A stretch of DNA of 64,000 nucleotides from Psychrobacillus sp. OK032 (GCF_900111345.1 NZ_FOGY01000011.1:124001-188000); one strand, 5' to 3'. Numbered from the stretch's first letter, positions 20,120-30,034 are shown. Notes: generated from the letters alone by a model not told the origin. Program-made: numbers and translations.

Positions 20120-20989
20120 ATGAAGAAGTGGTTTGTTATAATCGTTTTTTTACTGCTTCCTTTTTCGGCTTTATCTGTCGAAGCAAAAAGTCCGGAAGTT
20201 TATATTGCAATAGGTGATTCATTGGCGGCTGGACAAACGCCAAATCGAGAAATTGATGCTGGATATGCAGATTTAATAGCTGAAGAATTGAAACGTTCGC
20301 GTCAGCTTGCTTTTTATTCGAAAGGTCTCGCTTTTCCAGGGTTTACGACGGCTGACGTCCTCTCCACTGTGCAATCTGAGGAAGCAAAAGAATTACTAAA
20401 GAATGCAACGCTTGTTACGATTTCTGCAGGCGCAAATGATTTACTAAGACTAGTAAAAGCAAACCCAGCAAACGGTTCACTTGCATATAAACAAATTCAA
20501 GCTGATTTTGCTTTAAATAATGTTCGGAAAAATATGGCTGAAATTATAAAAGAAGTAAAAGAAGCCGCTCCAAAAGCAAAAATCTATGTAATGGGTTATT
20601 ATTTTGCCTACCCACATGTACATGAAACTCAAAAACACGGTGTACAACAAGAATTGAATTTACTGCATTCAATATTAAAAACGCAAGCGGAAAGTAATGG
20701 TGCAGTATATGTATCCGTAGAGGAAGCATTTGCGTCGCAAGCAAAGGAACTTATTCCAAATCCAGCGGATGTGCATCCTTCGATGGAAGGATACCGAATA
20801 ATGGCCAACGCGTTTTTTACACAATATAACAAAAGATTACAAATACGACCAAACGAGTTACCGACTCCAAATCCTCTCTCATTTGAAGAAATTATTAACG
20901 GTCAAAAGGAAGCTGCTACATCGCCAGTTTCTAGAGTAGAAGGTTTGGAAAATTATTTGTCTCTAACAGAATTAAAGCCATATATTTAA
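20120..20989 (+). CDS. secreted SGNH/GDSL-type esterase or lipase
   Basis: The 289-residue protein starts with a Sec signal peptide (KKWFVIIVFLLLPFSALSVEA, cleavage near residue 24). The SGNH blocks follow: AIGDSLAAG with the catalytic serine, a glycine in the block II region, SAGANDLLR with Asn, and DVHPSMEGY with the Asp-His pair. It should act outside the cell on lipid or sugar esters. AAGGAGTGG is eight bases before ATG 20120, which decides this start over an in-frame GTG 12 bases upstream. It follows ampS closely and is ended by a terminator. Confidence 0.85.
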   Translation: MKKWFVIIVFLLLPFSALSVEAKSPEVYIAIGDSLAAGQTPNREIDAGYADLIAEELKRSRQLAFYSKGLAFPGFTTADVLSTVQSEEAKELLKNATLVTISAGANDLLRLVKANPANGSLAYKQIQADFALNNVRKNMAEIIKEVKEAAPKAKIYVMGYYFAYPHVHETQKHGVQQELNLLHSILKTQAESNGAVYVSVEEAFASQAKELIPNPADVHPSMEGYRIMANAFFTQYNKRLQIRPNELPTPNPLSFEEIINGQKEAATSPVSRVEGLENYLSLTELKPYI

Positions 20990-21022
20990 AAAGCTGTCTC
21001 CATTCACTGGAGGCAGCTTTTA
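20988..21022 (+). terminator. terminator of the yfmL-ampS-GDSL unit
   Basis: AAAAGCTG-CTCCA pairs with TGGAG-CAGCTTTT around a five-base loop. Confidence 0.8.
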
Positions 21023-21023
21023 C

Positions 21024-21432
21024 TTTAGTAAATTAGAAAATCTATGACATGTGGATAACTTTCTACAAGTGATTCTCCGACCAGACTCCAGCGCCTTACT
21101 CCTGCGCACAGCTCGTCGCAGAAGAACGTTGCCCCTCGGGGTCAAATGGGAAAAAGCTGCTCCTGCGCGAAGCTCGTCGCAAACAAAATCGCTTGTGGTG
21201 GCTGAGGAACTGCCTCCTGGGCCCGCACGATGCGGGTCATGTCTGCTTTGCCACAAGATGTGGCGTACTTTGCAGACCTACCACATCCCCATTTGCCTGT
21301 CGGAGGCCTGCAGGATGCAGGTCATGCAGTCGTTGCGAAATGTTTTTTTATTTTGCGACGAGCTTTGCGCAGGAGCACCACGATGTCGCGAACTTAGACT
21401 GTATTCCTCTAACATAGGCGCTTGCGCTTTTG
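21024..21432 (+). repeat. R1 dispersed repeat, longest copy
   Basis: The borders are as in the 8.5-kb copy. Inside are two CTCCTGCGC/GCTCGTCGCA units (about 21098-21120 and 21157-21181), CCCCTCGGGGTCAAATG, a two-hairpin module at 21222-21277, and a second module at 21307-21401 whose second hairpin is enlarged by a further GCGACGAGC unit. It closes with GGCGCTTGCGCTTTTG at about 21416-21431. It lies between convergent genes and ends a few bases from the stop codon of the small gene on the minus strand. A TGTGGATAA near 21050 matches a DnaA box by sequence only. Confidence 0.85.
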
Positions 21433-21435
21433 TTT

Positions 21436-21534
21436 TTATTTCGTAGTTTTTTTAGCTTTTATTGCTTTTTTTACAATCGGATAGACGATTGGAGCTAATT
21501 TTATTGCGGTTTTTAGGATAGCTTTTACTTTCAT
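21436..21534 (-). CDS. 32-residue cationic small protein
   Basis: The product is MKVKAILKTAIKLAPIVYP then IVKKAIKAKKTTK. GGGAGAG lies six bases before the ATG. It is strongly basic and amphipathic, with a hydrophobic centre, so it may associate with membrane or nucleic acid. I recall similar short unnamed proteins in Bacillales but cannot assign a function. Its stop codon lies at the edge of repeat R1, which would form the 3' end of its transcript. Confidence 0.6.
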   Translation of the reverse strand: MKVKAILKTAIKLAPIVYPIVKKAIKAKKTTK

Positions 21535-21597
21535 TAATATCTCTCCCTGGCTTTTCTCTATGATGTTTATATTCCCCTTATAATCGTACCATAAACA

Positions 21598-21939
21598 TTA
21601 TCTTAACACTCTAATGCCTTGTATAATATTCCATATTAGTACAATCATATAAATAATTATATATATCATGATAAATAAAAGTGGTCCAAATGTTGACCAT
21701 AAAGATGGTTTTTCAAACGTCAACAACATGGAAGAAGTGGTAGGGATTGTAGTTGCAAATACACTGATAAATATAATGATCATCAGGACGACTGGTATAA
21801 TATGCGAGATAAATGACTTTTTTGCATGATATTTTACTTCTTTATCTTGTGAAACAAAAAAGACAATAATCGGTACAATGAATGGTGCAAATAACACGCT
21901 AAAATATGATAAAGCACTTAACATTTTACTATTATTCAT
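21598..21939 (-). CDS. DUF4870-type small membrane protein
   Basis: The 113-residue protein has three to four membrane segments: LSALSYFSVLFAPFIVPIIV, IIPVVLMIIIFISVFA and LLFIMIYIIIYMIVLIWNII. The motif between helices 1 and 2, KEVKYHAKKSFISH, and the C-terminal IWNIIQGIRVLR are the family pattern (normally PxxxFHAKQA and xxGxxxxP). The function is unknown. GGAGATTCGAATAA precedes the ATG. It lies just downstream of the M20 hydrolase gene on the same strand and might be read from the same transcript. Confidence 0.75.
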   Translation of the reverse strand: MNNSKMLSALSYFSVLFAPFIVPIIVFFVSQDKEVKYHAKKSFISHIIPVVLMIIIFISVFATTIPTTSSMLLTFEKPSLWSTFGPLLFIMIYIIIYMIVLIWNIIQGIRVLR

Positions 21940-21968
21940 TTATTCGAATCTCCTTTCTAAAATATCGT

Positions 21969-23036
21969 TCATTCCAAAATAAATGAAATTAGGATTTGTT
22001 TAAATTGCTGTACTGCTGAGATTAACACATATTCTTTCTCTCCATGCCAATCTGCACCACTCGGTCCAAACTCAATAGCACCGGCACCTGTTTCTGCATA
22101 AAAGCGAGTGTCGGCAGAGCCATGTTGACCAAATAACTTAGTCGGGCGTTCCGTTAGAATAGACGTTATTTGTTGTATTTTTTTTACATATTCATTGTTT
22201 TCTTCTGTGGTTACTGCAGGAGCTATAGAATGGATTATCACATTGCTATCAGGAAAGTGACTGCTCGCTGCGTGTTTTATTTCTTTTATAATATTATCCG
22301 CTTGTTGTCCGGGCACAAAGCGAATGTCGTATGATATTATACACTTGTCCGGTACTACATTGAATCTTTCACCTGCATGTATTTTTGCCAAGTTTAAAGA
22401 TGGATAATCATAAAATGTATTTCTTGCAGATAAAAAAGAGAGTTTGCGCATTTCTTGATCGAATGCAAATGCTTGCTCGATTGCGTTGATCCCTTCCCAA
22501 GGACGACTTCCATGACTAGATTTTCCTTTTAATACGATATCTAATTGGACAATTCCTTTTGCTTGTAGTCCAATATGTAATTGAGTTGGCTCACCACAAA
22601 TGACGAAATCTCCGTGAAATCCTTGATCGACTAGAAACTTCGATGTATCTCCAGACGTTTCTTCGTCTGTCACAATATGCAATTGTACTTTTTTCTTTAG
22701 TCTATGAGGAACTAATGAAAGCTCGTAGAAAGCTTGCATCATTGCTGCTACTCCTGCTTTCATATCGGCAGACCCTCTCCCATACAATAGGTCGCCTTCT
22801 ATATAAGGGATGAATTGTTCAGGATTACCCGGGACAACATCTACATGCCCATTCCATACGATACAGTCATCTCCACTACCTATTTCAGCAAATAGCATGA
22901 ATTTAGCATTATGTTCATATAATACTGGAGCAATATCACGTTCTTCGAGCCAAGATTTACAATATAATAGTGCCTTGTTCGCCCCTTCGATATCATCACT
23001 TTTAATACGAATCAAATCTTTTAACAATTCAATCAT
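21969..23036 (-). CDS. M20 family deacylase (ArgE/DapE/acetylornithine deacetylase-like)
   Basis: The 355-residue enzyme has the two-zinc pattern: VWNGHVDVVPG (His and the following Asp), GRGSADMKAG (bridging Asp), TDEETSG (catalytic Glu and metal Glu), and HGSADTRFYAE near the C-terminus supplying the last histidine region. A dimerisation insert lies between (KGIVQLDIVLKGKSSHGSRP). Family members hydrolyse N-acyl amino acids or small peptides. ATG 23036 is used because GGAGGGG lies nine bases upstream and because the family starts with MIELLKDLI; an in-frame extension further upstream is not homologous-looking. Confidence 0.85.
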   Translation of the reverse strand: MIELLKDLIRIKSDDIEGANKALLYCKSWLEERDIAPVLYEHNAKFMLFAEIGSGDDCIVWNGHVDVVPGNPEQFIPYIEGDLLYGRGSADMKAGVAAMMQAFYELSLVPHRLKKKVQLHIVTDEETSGDTSKFLVDQGFHGDFVICGEPTQLHIGLQAKGIVQLDIVLKGKSSHGSRPWEGINAIEQAFAFDQEMRKLSFLSARNTFYDYPSLNLAKIHAGERFNVVPDKCIISYDIRFVPGQQADNIIKEIKHAASSHFPDSNVIIHSIAPAVTTEENNEYVKKIQQITSILTERPTKLFGQHGSADTRFYAETGAGAIEFGPSGADWHGEKEYVLISAVQQFKQILISFILE

Positions 23037-23149
23037 GTTAGTAACCCCTCCGTTATATACTCTTTCCATAAGTATATAACAATAAGGAAAGAGGGGTTGC
23101 ATTCCTAATTTTATTGGGCTACAATAAATTCGAACTAAATAATTCATAA

Positions 23150-23226
23150 CCACAAGGGGCGTCGCTTACGCGGCTGAGATTGTACCCTTCGAACCTGTAA
23201 GTTCAAGCTTGCGTAGGGATGTGGAT
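23150..23226 (+). promoter_or_regulatory. TPP riboswitch (THI element)
   Basis: Contains the diagnostic CGGCTGAGAT, ACCCTTCGAACCTG and GCGTAGGGA, closed by CCACAAGGGGC and its partner ATGTGG. It precedes thiT, and a terminator hairpin follows, so TPP should switch expression off by termination. Confidence 0.95.
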
Positions 23227-23243
23227 GGAAACTGACAATCGCG

Positions 23244-23279
23244 CGATGTCTGGGTCTATCCCAGGCGTCGTTTTTTTTG
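23244..23279 (+). terminator. TPP riboswitch expression-platform terminator
   Basis: CGATGTCTGGG pairs with CCCAGGCGTCG (two G-U pairs), followed by eight T bases. Confidence 0.9.
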
Positions 23280-23300
23280 TGGGGAAAAAAGGGGATAACA

Positions 23301-23882
23301 ATGAGAAATCAACGTATATTATTATTAGCTGAGATAGCTATTTTTGCAGCTTTAGGATATGTACTAGATATGATTGGATTTAGTATGCCACAAGGTGGTT
23401 CTGTTACGTTCGTTCTTGTACCGGTCATTTTAATTGCTTTCCGACGTGGGGTTGTAGCAGGGCTAATTACTGGATTGTTAATCGGTTTATTGCAAGTAGT
23501 GACTGGTCGTTTTTACGCAGCACCACTATCTTTTGAAATTGTTGTTTTACAAGTAGCAATTGATTATTTTATCGCATTTATGGTCGCTGGATTCGCTGGT
23601 TTCTTTAGACCAGCGTTTATAAGAGCGTTGGAGAACAAGGATACGAAGAAAATGGCTACAGCCGTTATTGCTGGAACGTTTATCGCGGCATTTCTCCGTT
23701 ATTTAGCACATGTTACTTCGGGTATTCTATTTTTTAGTGAATTTGCTGGGGATCAAAATCCAATCTTATATTCGTTCATATATAACTCTACATATATGAT
23801 TCCAGTATTTTTAGTTGCAGCATTTATATGTGTTATTTTGTTCGTAAAAGCACCACGGCTTTTACTGCCGAATAGAGTATAA
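23301..23882 (+). CDS. thiT: ECF thiamine transporter substrate-binding subunit ThiT
   Basis: A 193-residue membrane protein with six predicted helices, the size of ThiT. The typical LAEIAIFAALGYVLDM start, the SVTFVLVPVILIAFRRG segment that contacts the ECF module, and YLAHVTSGILFF (with the aromatic and His residues of the thiamine pocket) are present. It works with the shared EcfAA'T energy unit encoded elsewhere. The TPP riboswitch upstream confirms thiamine as substrate. AAAAGGGG precedes ATG 23301. Confidence 0.95.
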   Translation: MRNQRILLLAEIAIFAALGYVLDMIGFSMPQGGSVTFVLVPVILIAFRRGVVAGLITGLLIGLLQVVTGRFYAAPLSFEIVVLQVAIDYFIAFMVAGFAGFFRPAFIRALENKDTKKMATAVIAGTFIAAFLRYLAHVTSGILFFSEFAGDQNPILYSFIYNSTYMIPVFLVAAFICVILFVKAPRLLLPNRV

Positions 23883-23929
23883 ATATGATATGATTATTGT
23901 ACAGTTAAAGGAGAAGGGATCTTAAATAG

Positions 23930-24679
<750 letters not shown>

Positions 24680-24683
24680 CTAA

Positions 24684-24727
24684 TAAAAAAACGCCACCCG
24701 AAATTAATTTTTCGGTGGCGTTTTTTT
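24684..24727. terminator. bidirectional terminator between mapB and the TspO-like gene
   Basis: AAAAAACGCCACCCGAAA pairs with TTTCGGTGGCGTTTTTT. The TAA of the minus-strand gene (24704-24706) lies in the hairpin loop, so the terminator overlaps its last codons. Confidence 0.9.
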
Positions 24728-25432
24728 GATGAAAAGGATGCCTACAACAAGCACACAGCTTAAAAATATAGAAGCAGTCGATATGAGTAATTCGTTTAAC
24801 AGATGACGTACAGCTAGTCCTATAAACGACCAGATAAAAATCACTACAATTGCTCGGTCTTCGTAATGATACCGGAAATGAAGAGCAATTGCTGTGGCAA
24901 TGGTTAAGAAAATAACAGTCCAAAGAGACTTGGTTATTCCCAGCCCACTGAATTCATAATACGTTAAAAGGTAATCTAGATTTATGAATGTCTCAATAAA
25001 AATCCATCCAAAATAAATAGAAATAGGTATTCTACTCATCCAATTTTGTAGATGTATGGGATAAGTTATATAAAGTAAAAACAAGGTTCCAAGTAAAGCA
25101 AACAGCATAACAATAGAATAATTAAATAGTTCAAAATGCCATAAAAGAATCCATGCTATATGAAAAATAGAGGTAACAGCGAAGAGTAAAACTCGTTTTA
25201 AAGGGAGTTGTCGCGTAGCCCAATACTCTTTTATACTATTCCAAATCCAACATGCCAATAATATATATATTACAATCCAAATGAAAAATACATAATGGGC
25301 AGGTGTGAAAAATATAGGAAGTCTATTTAAAATGCTATCAGTTGTTTGATCATTTATAGGAAGTGTGTTTGCAAGTATATGTACAGTGATAGTAGCAATA
25401 AAGCTTAAAATCAAAAGGATTATTTTGACCAT
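24704..25432 (-). CDS. TspO/MBR-related tryptophan-rich membrane protein
   Basis: The 242-residue protein has about seven membrane segments. The N-terminal block ANTLPINDQTTDSILNRLP followed by FFTPAHYVFFIWIVIYILL and the many Trp and aromatic residues in helices are typical of the TspO/MBR-related family of Bacillales. It is longer than classic TspO (about 160 residues). TspO binds porphyrins and tetrapyrroles; the function of this longer branch is not known to me. GGAGGAGATCGA precedes the start. Confidence 0.7.
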   Translation of the reverse strand: MVKIILLILSFIATITVHILANTLPINDQTTDSILNRLPIFFTPAHYVFFIWIVIYILLACWIWNSIKEYWATRQLPLKRVLLFAVTSIFHIAWILLWHFELFNYSIVMLFALLGTLFLLYITYPIHLQNWMSRIPISIYFGWIFIETFINLDYLLTYYEFSGLGITKSLWTVIFLTIATAIALHFRYHYEDRAIVVIFIWSFIGLAVRHLLNELLISTASIFLSCVLVVGILFIKKTPPKN

Positions 25433-25587
25433 TCGATCTCCTCCTTCTATATAGTAAGTATACCTTTGAAATAATCGTACTACAAATTACAATTATGAAT
25501 ATTATGTGACGAAACAGCATAATTGGTTAGCCCAAAACATGGTATACTAGATTTTTAAATATACTGTAATTGTAGGGGGAATATTTA

Positions 25588-27390
25588 ATGTTGGAAGAAA
25601 CTTATTCAGTTGTATGGGATTTAGATTCCTTTTTTGTGGGGGGGAGTAGTTCAACGGCACTTCGAAAGCATTTGGATGAAGTAAAAAATAAATTGGTAGT
25701 CTTTGAAGATGAGCTGAAAAGCTTTTATACACCATCATCTATTCAAGATGTAGATCAAATAGTACATACGATTAACAAATTGAAGGATATTGCAGTAAAC
25801 TTATCTGAAGGAGGGGCAGTAATCGGCTGCTTCTTGGCACAAGACACTACGGATAAACAAGCTGCGTTATTAGAAGGGGAAGTAGGATCTCTATATGCAA
25901 AATTGTCTTCCTCTATGCTTACTATCCAACAAGTGCTTGGTCAGACAGAAGAATCGGTATGGGCAGATTTGCTTCAAACAAAAGAACTTTCAACATTTGC
26001 TTTTGTATTAAACGAATGGAGAGACGAAGCAAAGAAAATGCTATCTGAAAAAGAAGAAGATATGATAACAACTCTTAGCGTTGATGGATATCATGCTTGG
26101 GGTCAACTATACGATTTACTAGTAGGAGACATTCGCATCAAATTAACGTTGGATGGAGTGGAAAAAGAGTTATCTGTTGGACAAGTGAATAATTTAAGTT
26201 CGCATGAGGACGCAGCAATACGAAAAGAATCTTTTAATGCCTTGGAAGCTGCATGGGCAGAAAAAGAAGATTTTTTCGCCAAAACATTAAACCATCTTGC
26301 TGGATTTCGACTAGCTGTATACGAAAAAAGAGGTTGGGATAACGTTTTACAAGAACCTTTGCAAATCAATCGCATGAAACAAGAAACATTAGATGCTATG
26401 TGGGGAGCTATTTCCAAAAATAAAGCTCCATTCGTCGAATATTTACAGAGAAAATCGGCAATACTAGGCGAAAAAAGAATGCATTGGTATGACTTGGATG
26501 CTCCGGTTAGTGCATCTACTGAAAAGATGGATTTTCAACAAGGTGCTGCCTTTATTTTGAAGCATTTTAAAGAATTTGGTCCTAAGCTTGCTGCGTTTTC
26601 AAGAAATGCTTTTGAAAAAGGATGGATTGAAGCGGAAGATCGTCCAAACAAACGTCCAGGAGGTTTTTGTACGGGAATGCCCGTTTCAGAAGAATCCCGT
26701 ATTTTCATGACGTATAGTGGATCCATGTCTAATGTTTCTACGCTTGCACATGAATTAGGACATGCTTTTCACTCATATGCTTTAAGACCGGTTCATTGGA
26801 TGAATCGTCAGTATGCAATGGGCGTAGCGGAGACAGCGTCAACATTTGCCGAAATGATTGTTGCGGATGCAGCAGTAAAAGAAGCAAAAACTGATGAAGA
26901 AAAAATTGCTCTTCTAGAAGATAAAATTCAACGTAGTGTAGCATTTTTTATGAATATTCATGCCCGCTATTTATTTGAAACTAGATTCTATGAGGAACGT
27001 AAAAATGGAATTGTCTCTGCAACAAGATTAAATGAATTGATGGAAACTGCCCAAAAAGAGGCGTATGGCGATGCGTTAGAAACAACTCATCCACATTTCT
27101 GGGCTTCTAAATTACACTTTTATATTACCGACGTACCGTTCTATAATTTCCCATATACGTTTGGGTATCTATTTTCCCTAAGCATCTATGCGAAAGCTAT
27201 TAAAGAAGGTGCTAACTTTGAAGAAAAATACATTGCTCTACTTCAAGATACAGCAGTGATGACGGTGGAAGATTTAGCGATGAAGCATTTAGGGGAAGAT
27301 ATTACGAAAGAAGCGTTTTGGATTAAAGGAATCGACCTTTGCATTCAAGATGTGAACGATTTTATTCAATTTACTAATGCAAAAGGGTGA
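25588..27390 (+). CDS. M3 family oligoendopeptidase (PepF-like)
   Basis: A 600-residue cytoplasmic zinc peptidase. The active site HELGH is at 388-392 in STLAHELGHAFHS, with the third zinc ligand Glu in MGVAETASTFAEM about 27 residues later. GGFCTGMP before the site and PYTFGYLFSLSIY near the C-terminus (substrate tyrosines) are typical of PepF clade 3. It trims short peptides, which fits the peptide uptake and aminopeptidase genes elsewhere in this window. GGGGGAATATTTA precedes ATG 25588. A GNAT gene follows after 6 bases. Confidence 0.9.
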   Translation: MLEETYSVVWDLDSFFVGGSSSTALRKHLDEVKNKLVVFEDELKSFYTPSSIQDVDQIVHTINKLKDIAVNLSEGGAVIGCFLAQDTTDKQAALLEGEVGSLYAKLSSSMLTIQQVLGQTEESVWADLLQTKELSTFAFVLNEWRDEAKKMLSEKEEDMITTLSVDGYHAWGQLYDLLVGDIRIKLTLDGVEKELSVGQVNNLSSHEDAAIRKESFNALEAAWAEKEDFFAKTLNHLAGFRLAVYEKRGWDNVLQEPLQINRMKQETLDAMWGAISKNKAPFVEYLQRKSAILGEKRMHWYDLDAPVSASTEKMDFQQGAAFILKHFKEFGPKLAAFSRNAFEKGWIEAEDRPNKRPGGFCTGMPVSEESRIFMTYSGSMSNVSTLAHELGHAFHSYALRPVHWMNRQYAMGVAETASTFAEMIVADAAVKEAKTDEEKIALLEDKIQRSVAFFMNIHARYLFETRFYEERKNGIVSATRLNELMETAQKEAYGDALETTHPHFWASKLHFYITDVPFYNFPYTFGYLFSLSIYAKAIKEGANFEEKYIALLQDTAVMTVEDLAMKHLGEDITKEAFWIKGIDLCIQDVNDFIQFTNAKG

Positions 27391-27396
27391 AAAAGC

Positions 27397-27942
27397 TTGA
27401 TTTACTTAGAAGGGGATACTTGTTATTTACGGACATTAAATATAAAAGATGCACCAAGCTTAGCAGATCTGGTTTGCCGAAACAAATATTATTGGTCCAT
27501 CTATGAACCGCTTCACCGAGATGACTACTACACTACTACCGTTCAAAGAGAGAAAATTAGAGAATCCTTGCTATTGATGCAAGAAAAAAGAGAATTTGGT
27601 TTTGGCATATTCGAGCATAATACGGATAGAATGATTGGCCATATCTCGTTATATAGCCTAAAGAGAATGCCCTTTTCAAGTGGACTAATAGGTTATTCTA
27701 TTGATGAACAATTTGTTGGAAAAGGGATAGCATCAGAAGCAGCCCATATCGTAAAAACTTTTGGATTTGAGCATGTCAACTTAAATCGCATAGAGGCTTA
27801 TGTATCTCCACGGAATTATGGTTCTATTAAAGTGTTAGAAAAGAATGAATTTCTACGAGAAGGGCTGCTTCGAAAACTTTTATTTATTAACGGTAAGTGG
27901 GAAGACCATTATATGTACGCTTCACTGAGTGATGAATATTGA
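27397..27942 (+). CDS. GNAT acetyltransferase, RimJ/RimL-like
   Basis: The 181-residue protein has the acetyl-CoA-binding motif DEQFVGKGIASEA (Q/V-x-x-G-x-G/A) and the downstream LNRIEAYVSPRNYGSIKVLEKNEF motif of ribosomal-protein alanine acetyltransferase-like GNATs, followed by FLREGLLRK. The target is unknown. TTG 27397 is preceded by AAAGGGTGA overlapping the end of the oligoendopeptidase gene, so the two are likely co-transcribed. A terminator follows. Confidence 0.85.
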   Translation: MIYLEGDTCYLRTLNIKDAPSLADLVCRNKYYWSIYEPLHRDDYYTTTVQREKIRESLLLMQEKREFGFGIFEHNTDRMIGHISLYSLKRMPFSSGLIGYSIDEQFVGKGIASEAAHIVKTFGFEHVNLNRIEAYVSPRNYGSIKVLEKNEFLREGLLRKLLFINGKWEDHYMYASLSDEY

Positions 27943-27968
27943 AAAGGTAAGAGTATTTACAAGAAATT

Positions 27969-28008
27969 AAAAAGCCGGATGTTCAATTACTGAACAACTG
28001 GCTTTTTA
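27969..28008. terminator. terminator between the GNAT and carbonic anhydrase genes
   Basis: AAAAAGCC-TGTTCA pairs with TGAACA-GGCTTTTT. Both flanks suit termination from either strand. Confidence 0.8.
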
Positions 28009-28033
28009 ATGTGTAGATTTCCCGGGAAATACT

Positions 28034-28603
28034 CTATTTCTTGTCGATAAGACCATTTGTAACTAAGTCTAAACGTCCAGTCGTTGGATCAATAATTAGA
28101 CCATGAACAGGAATGCTTGGTAGAATGAGCGGATGATTTCTAATCATATCCACACTATGTAAAACACTTTCTTCTACGTCAGAAAAACCTTCTAGCCATT
28201 TATCCATATTAACACCTGAGTATTTTAAAACATCGAAAGTACGCGAATCTACACCTCTTTCGATCATTTTTTCTACTATTTTATCTGGTTGTATTGCACT
28301 CATGCCGCAATCATGATGTCCAATGACAAAAATTTCATCTGCTTGAAGTTCATAAACGGCTACAATCAAACTTCGCATAATACCACCAAATGGATGATTA
28401 ATAACGGCACCGGCACTCTTCACTATTTTTACGTCACCATTTTTAAAGTTCATTGATTTGTGAAGCATTTCAGTAAGTCTAGTATCCATGCATGTTAAAA
28501 TCACAATTCGCTTGTCTGGAAATTTTGTAGTTAAATAAGGCGTGTATTGCTTTTCTTCTACAAAAGACTTATTAAAAGATAAAATTTCATCTAAATTTGA
28601 CAT
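28034..28603 (-). CDS. ytiB: beta-carbonic anhydrase YtiB
   Basis: Interconverts CO2 and bicarbonate. The 189-residue protein has the zinc site Cys38 and the Asp40-Arg42 dyad in LTCMDTRL, and His96-x-x-Cys99 in GHHDCGM. Sequence and length agree with B. subtilis YtiB (FVEEKQYTPYLTTKFPDK). It is a single gene on the minus strand. GGGGGAAC lies upstream of the ATG. Confidence 0.9.
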   Translation of the reverse strand: MSNLDEILSFNKSFVEEKQYTPYLTTKFPDKRIVILTCMDTRLTEMLHKSMNFKNGDVKIVKSAGAVINHPFGGIMRSLIVAVYELQADEIFVIGHHDCGMSAIQPDKIVEKMIERGVDSRTFDVLKYSGVNMDKWLEGFSDVEESVLHSVDMIRNHPLILPSIPVHGLIIDPTTGRLDLVTNGLIDKK

Positions 28604-28679
28604 AATGTTCCCCCTAAAGTTTATATTACTTTTTATTTTATACGAAATCTAAGGGGATTGCTTATTATTTGTTTGAAAT

Positions 28680-29687
28680 TTATTTAGCTGCTTTTTGTTT
28701 ACGTTCAGACATGAAGTAAGATTTTGCTGTTCCAATTGCTACTGATTGTAACGGTTCAGGTGCTAGATGAACAGGTACTTCAATAACACTTGAAAGCCAT
28801 TCTTTCATATCTTTTAATAGAGCACCGCCACCTGTGAGTACTACTCCATGATCTACAATATCCCCAGAAAGTTCAGGTGGGATAACTTCAAGTGTTGCTC
28901 GAACCGCTTCTAAAATAATTTCAAGCGATTCTTTAAGAACTCCTTGAATTTGTGTGGAAGAAAGATGGATTGTTTTAGGCAAACCGGTTACAACATCTCT
29001 TCCGCGTACATCCATTTGTTCTACAGTATGTGGGACTAATGCATGGCCAATTGTTTTCTTTATATTTTCAGCAGTTGGTTCTCCAATGATGACATTATAT
29101 TCTTTTCGAATAAAATGAATAATGGCTTCATCCATTCTATTGCCTGCAGATTTTACTGTGTTAGAAGCAACTACGCCACCAAACGAAATAATTCCAACTT
29201 CGGTCGTACCTCCACCAATATCCACAATCATACTCGCAACGGGTTCATTCACAGGAAGACCAGCTCCAATTGCTGCAGCAACAGGTTCTTCCATGAGTTG
29301 CACTTCTTTTGCACCACTTTGTCGGACGGCATCTTGAATTGCTCTGCGCTCTACAGATGTTGCACCGGAAGGTGTACAAACAATGACAGTCGGTTTTCTA
29401 AGTGCAGTACCTAATTTTTTGCTAGCTTTTTGCATTAATAGTTTCAATAATTGAGTTGTAATATCGAAGTCTGCAATAACCCCATCTTGAAGTGGTCTTA
29501 TTACTTCGATTGATATAGGTGTTTTACCTATCATTTTTTTGGCTTCTTCCCCGAAAGCTACTATTTCTTTTGTCTTTGTATTAATTGCTACAACAGTCGG
29601 TTCATCTATAAGTAAGCCTTTGTTTTTTGTATAAACTAATGTATTTGCTGTTCCTAAATCTATTCCAATATGTGCATTTGAAAACAT
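28680..29687 (-). CDS. mreBH: MreB-family actin homologue, probably MreBH
   Basis: A 335-residue bacterial actin that guides peptidoglycan elongation. ATP-binding motifs are [13 protein letters not shown] (phosphate 1), [14 protein letters not shown] (phosphate 2) and [13 protein letters not shown] (adenosine). The 335-residue length equals B. subtilis MreBH, and the gene is isolated from mreCD and from spoIIID, which argues against MreB and Mbl. Distinguishing Mbl from MreBH is uncertain. GGAGGAAC precedes the ATG. The upstream region is occupied by repeat R1 reading in the same direction. Confidence 0.8.
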   Translation of the reverse strand: MFSNAHIGIDLGTANTLVYTKNKGLLIDEPTVVAINTKTKEIVAFGEEAKKMIGKTPISIEVIRPLQDGVIADFDITTQLLKLLMQKASKKLGTALRKPTVIVCTPSGATSVERRAIQDAVRQSGAKEVQLMEEPVAAAIGAGLPVNEPVASMIVDIGGGTTEVGIISFGGVVASNTVKSAGNRMDEAIIHFIRKEYNVIIGEPTAENIKKTIGHALVPHTVEQMDVRGRDVVTGLPKTIHLSSTQIQGVLKESLEIILEAVRATLEVIPPELSGDIVDHGVVLTGGGALLKDMKEWLSSVIEVPVHLAPEPLQSVAIGTAKSYFMSERKQKAAK

Positions 29688-29708
29688 TTTTGTTCCTCCA
29701 ATTCAATC

Positions 29709-30034
29709 GTACAATAAAAGTGTAAGCTCCTATGCAAGTAGAATACTGTCAAAATTCGCGACATGGTGTTGCTCCTACGCGAAGCTCGTCACAAAATAAA
29801 AGAACATTTCGCAACGACTGCATGACCTGCATCCTGCTGGCCTTCGACAGACAAATGGGGAGGTGGTAGGCCTGCAAAGTGCGCTACATCCTGTGGCAAA
29901 GCAGACATGACCCGCATCCTGCTTGCCCAGGAGGCAGTTCCTCAGCCACCACAAGCGATTTTGTTTGCGACGAGCTTTCGCAGGAGCAGCTTTTTCACAT
30001 TTGACCCCGAAAGGCTATGCACTGAAGTCTAGAT
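29709..30034 (-). repeat. R1 dispersed repeat, copy upstream of mreBH
   Basis: It matches 21070-21432 in reverse. TCTAGACTTCAGTGC (right edge), CGGGGTCAAATG, two GCTCGTCGC units, two two-hairpin modules (about 29790-29845 and 29877-29930), and the closing segment CATAGGAGCTTACACTTTTATTG end about 20 bases before the mreBH start. It is the only R1 copy here that lies 5' of a gene rather than between convergent 3' ends. TTGACA within it (29748-29753, minus) could serve as a -35 element, but no good -10 is seen. Confidence 0.8.

Noticed and set aside
21048-21060. TGTGGATAA as a DnaA box or replication origin signal
   Set aside because: It is a single match at the edge of repeat R1, is changed in the sister copies at 8.5 and 16.8 kb, and no dnaA, dnaN or box cluster is nearby.
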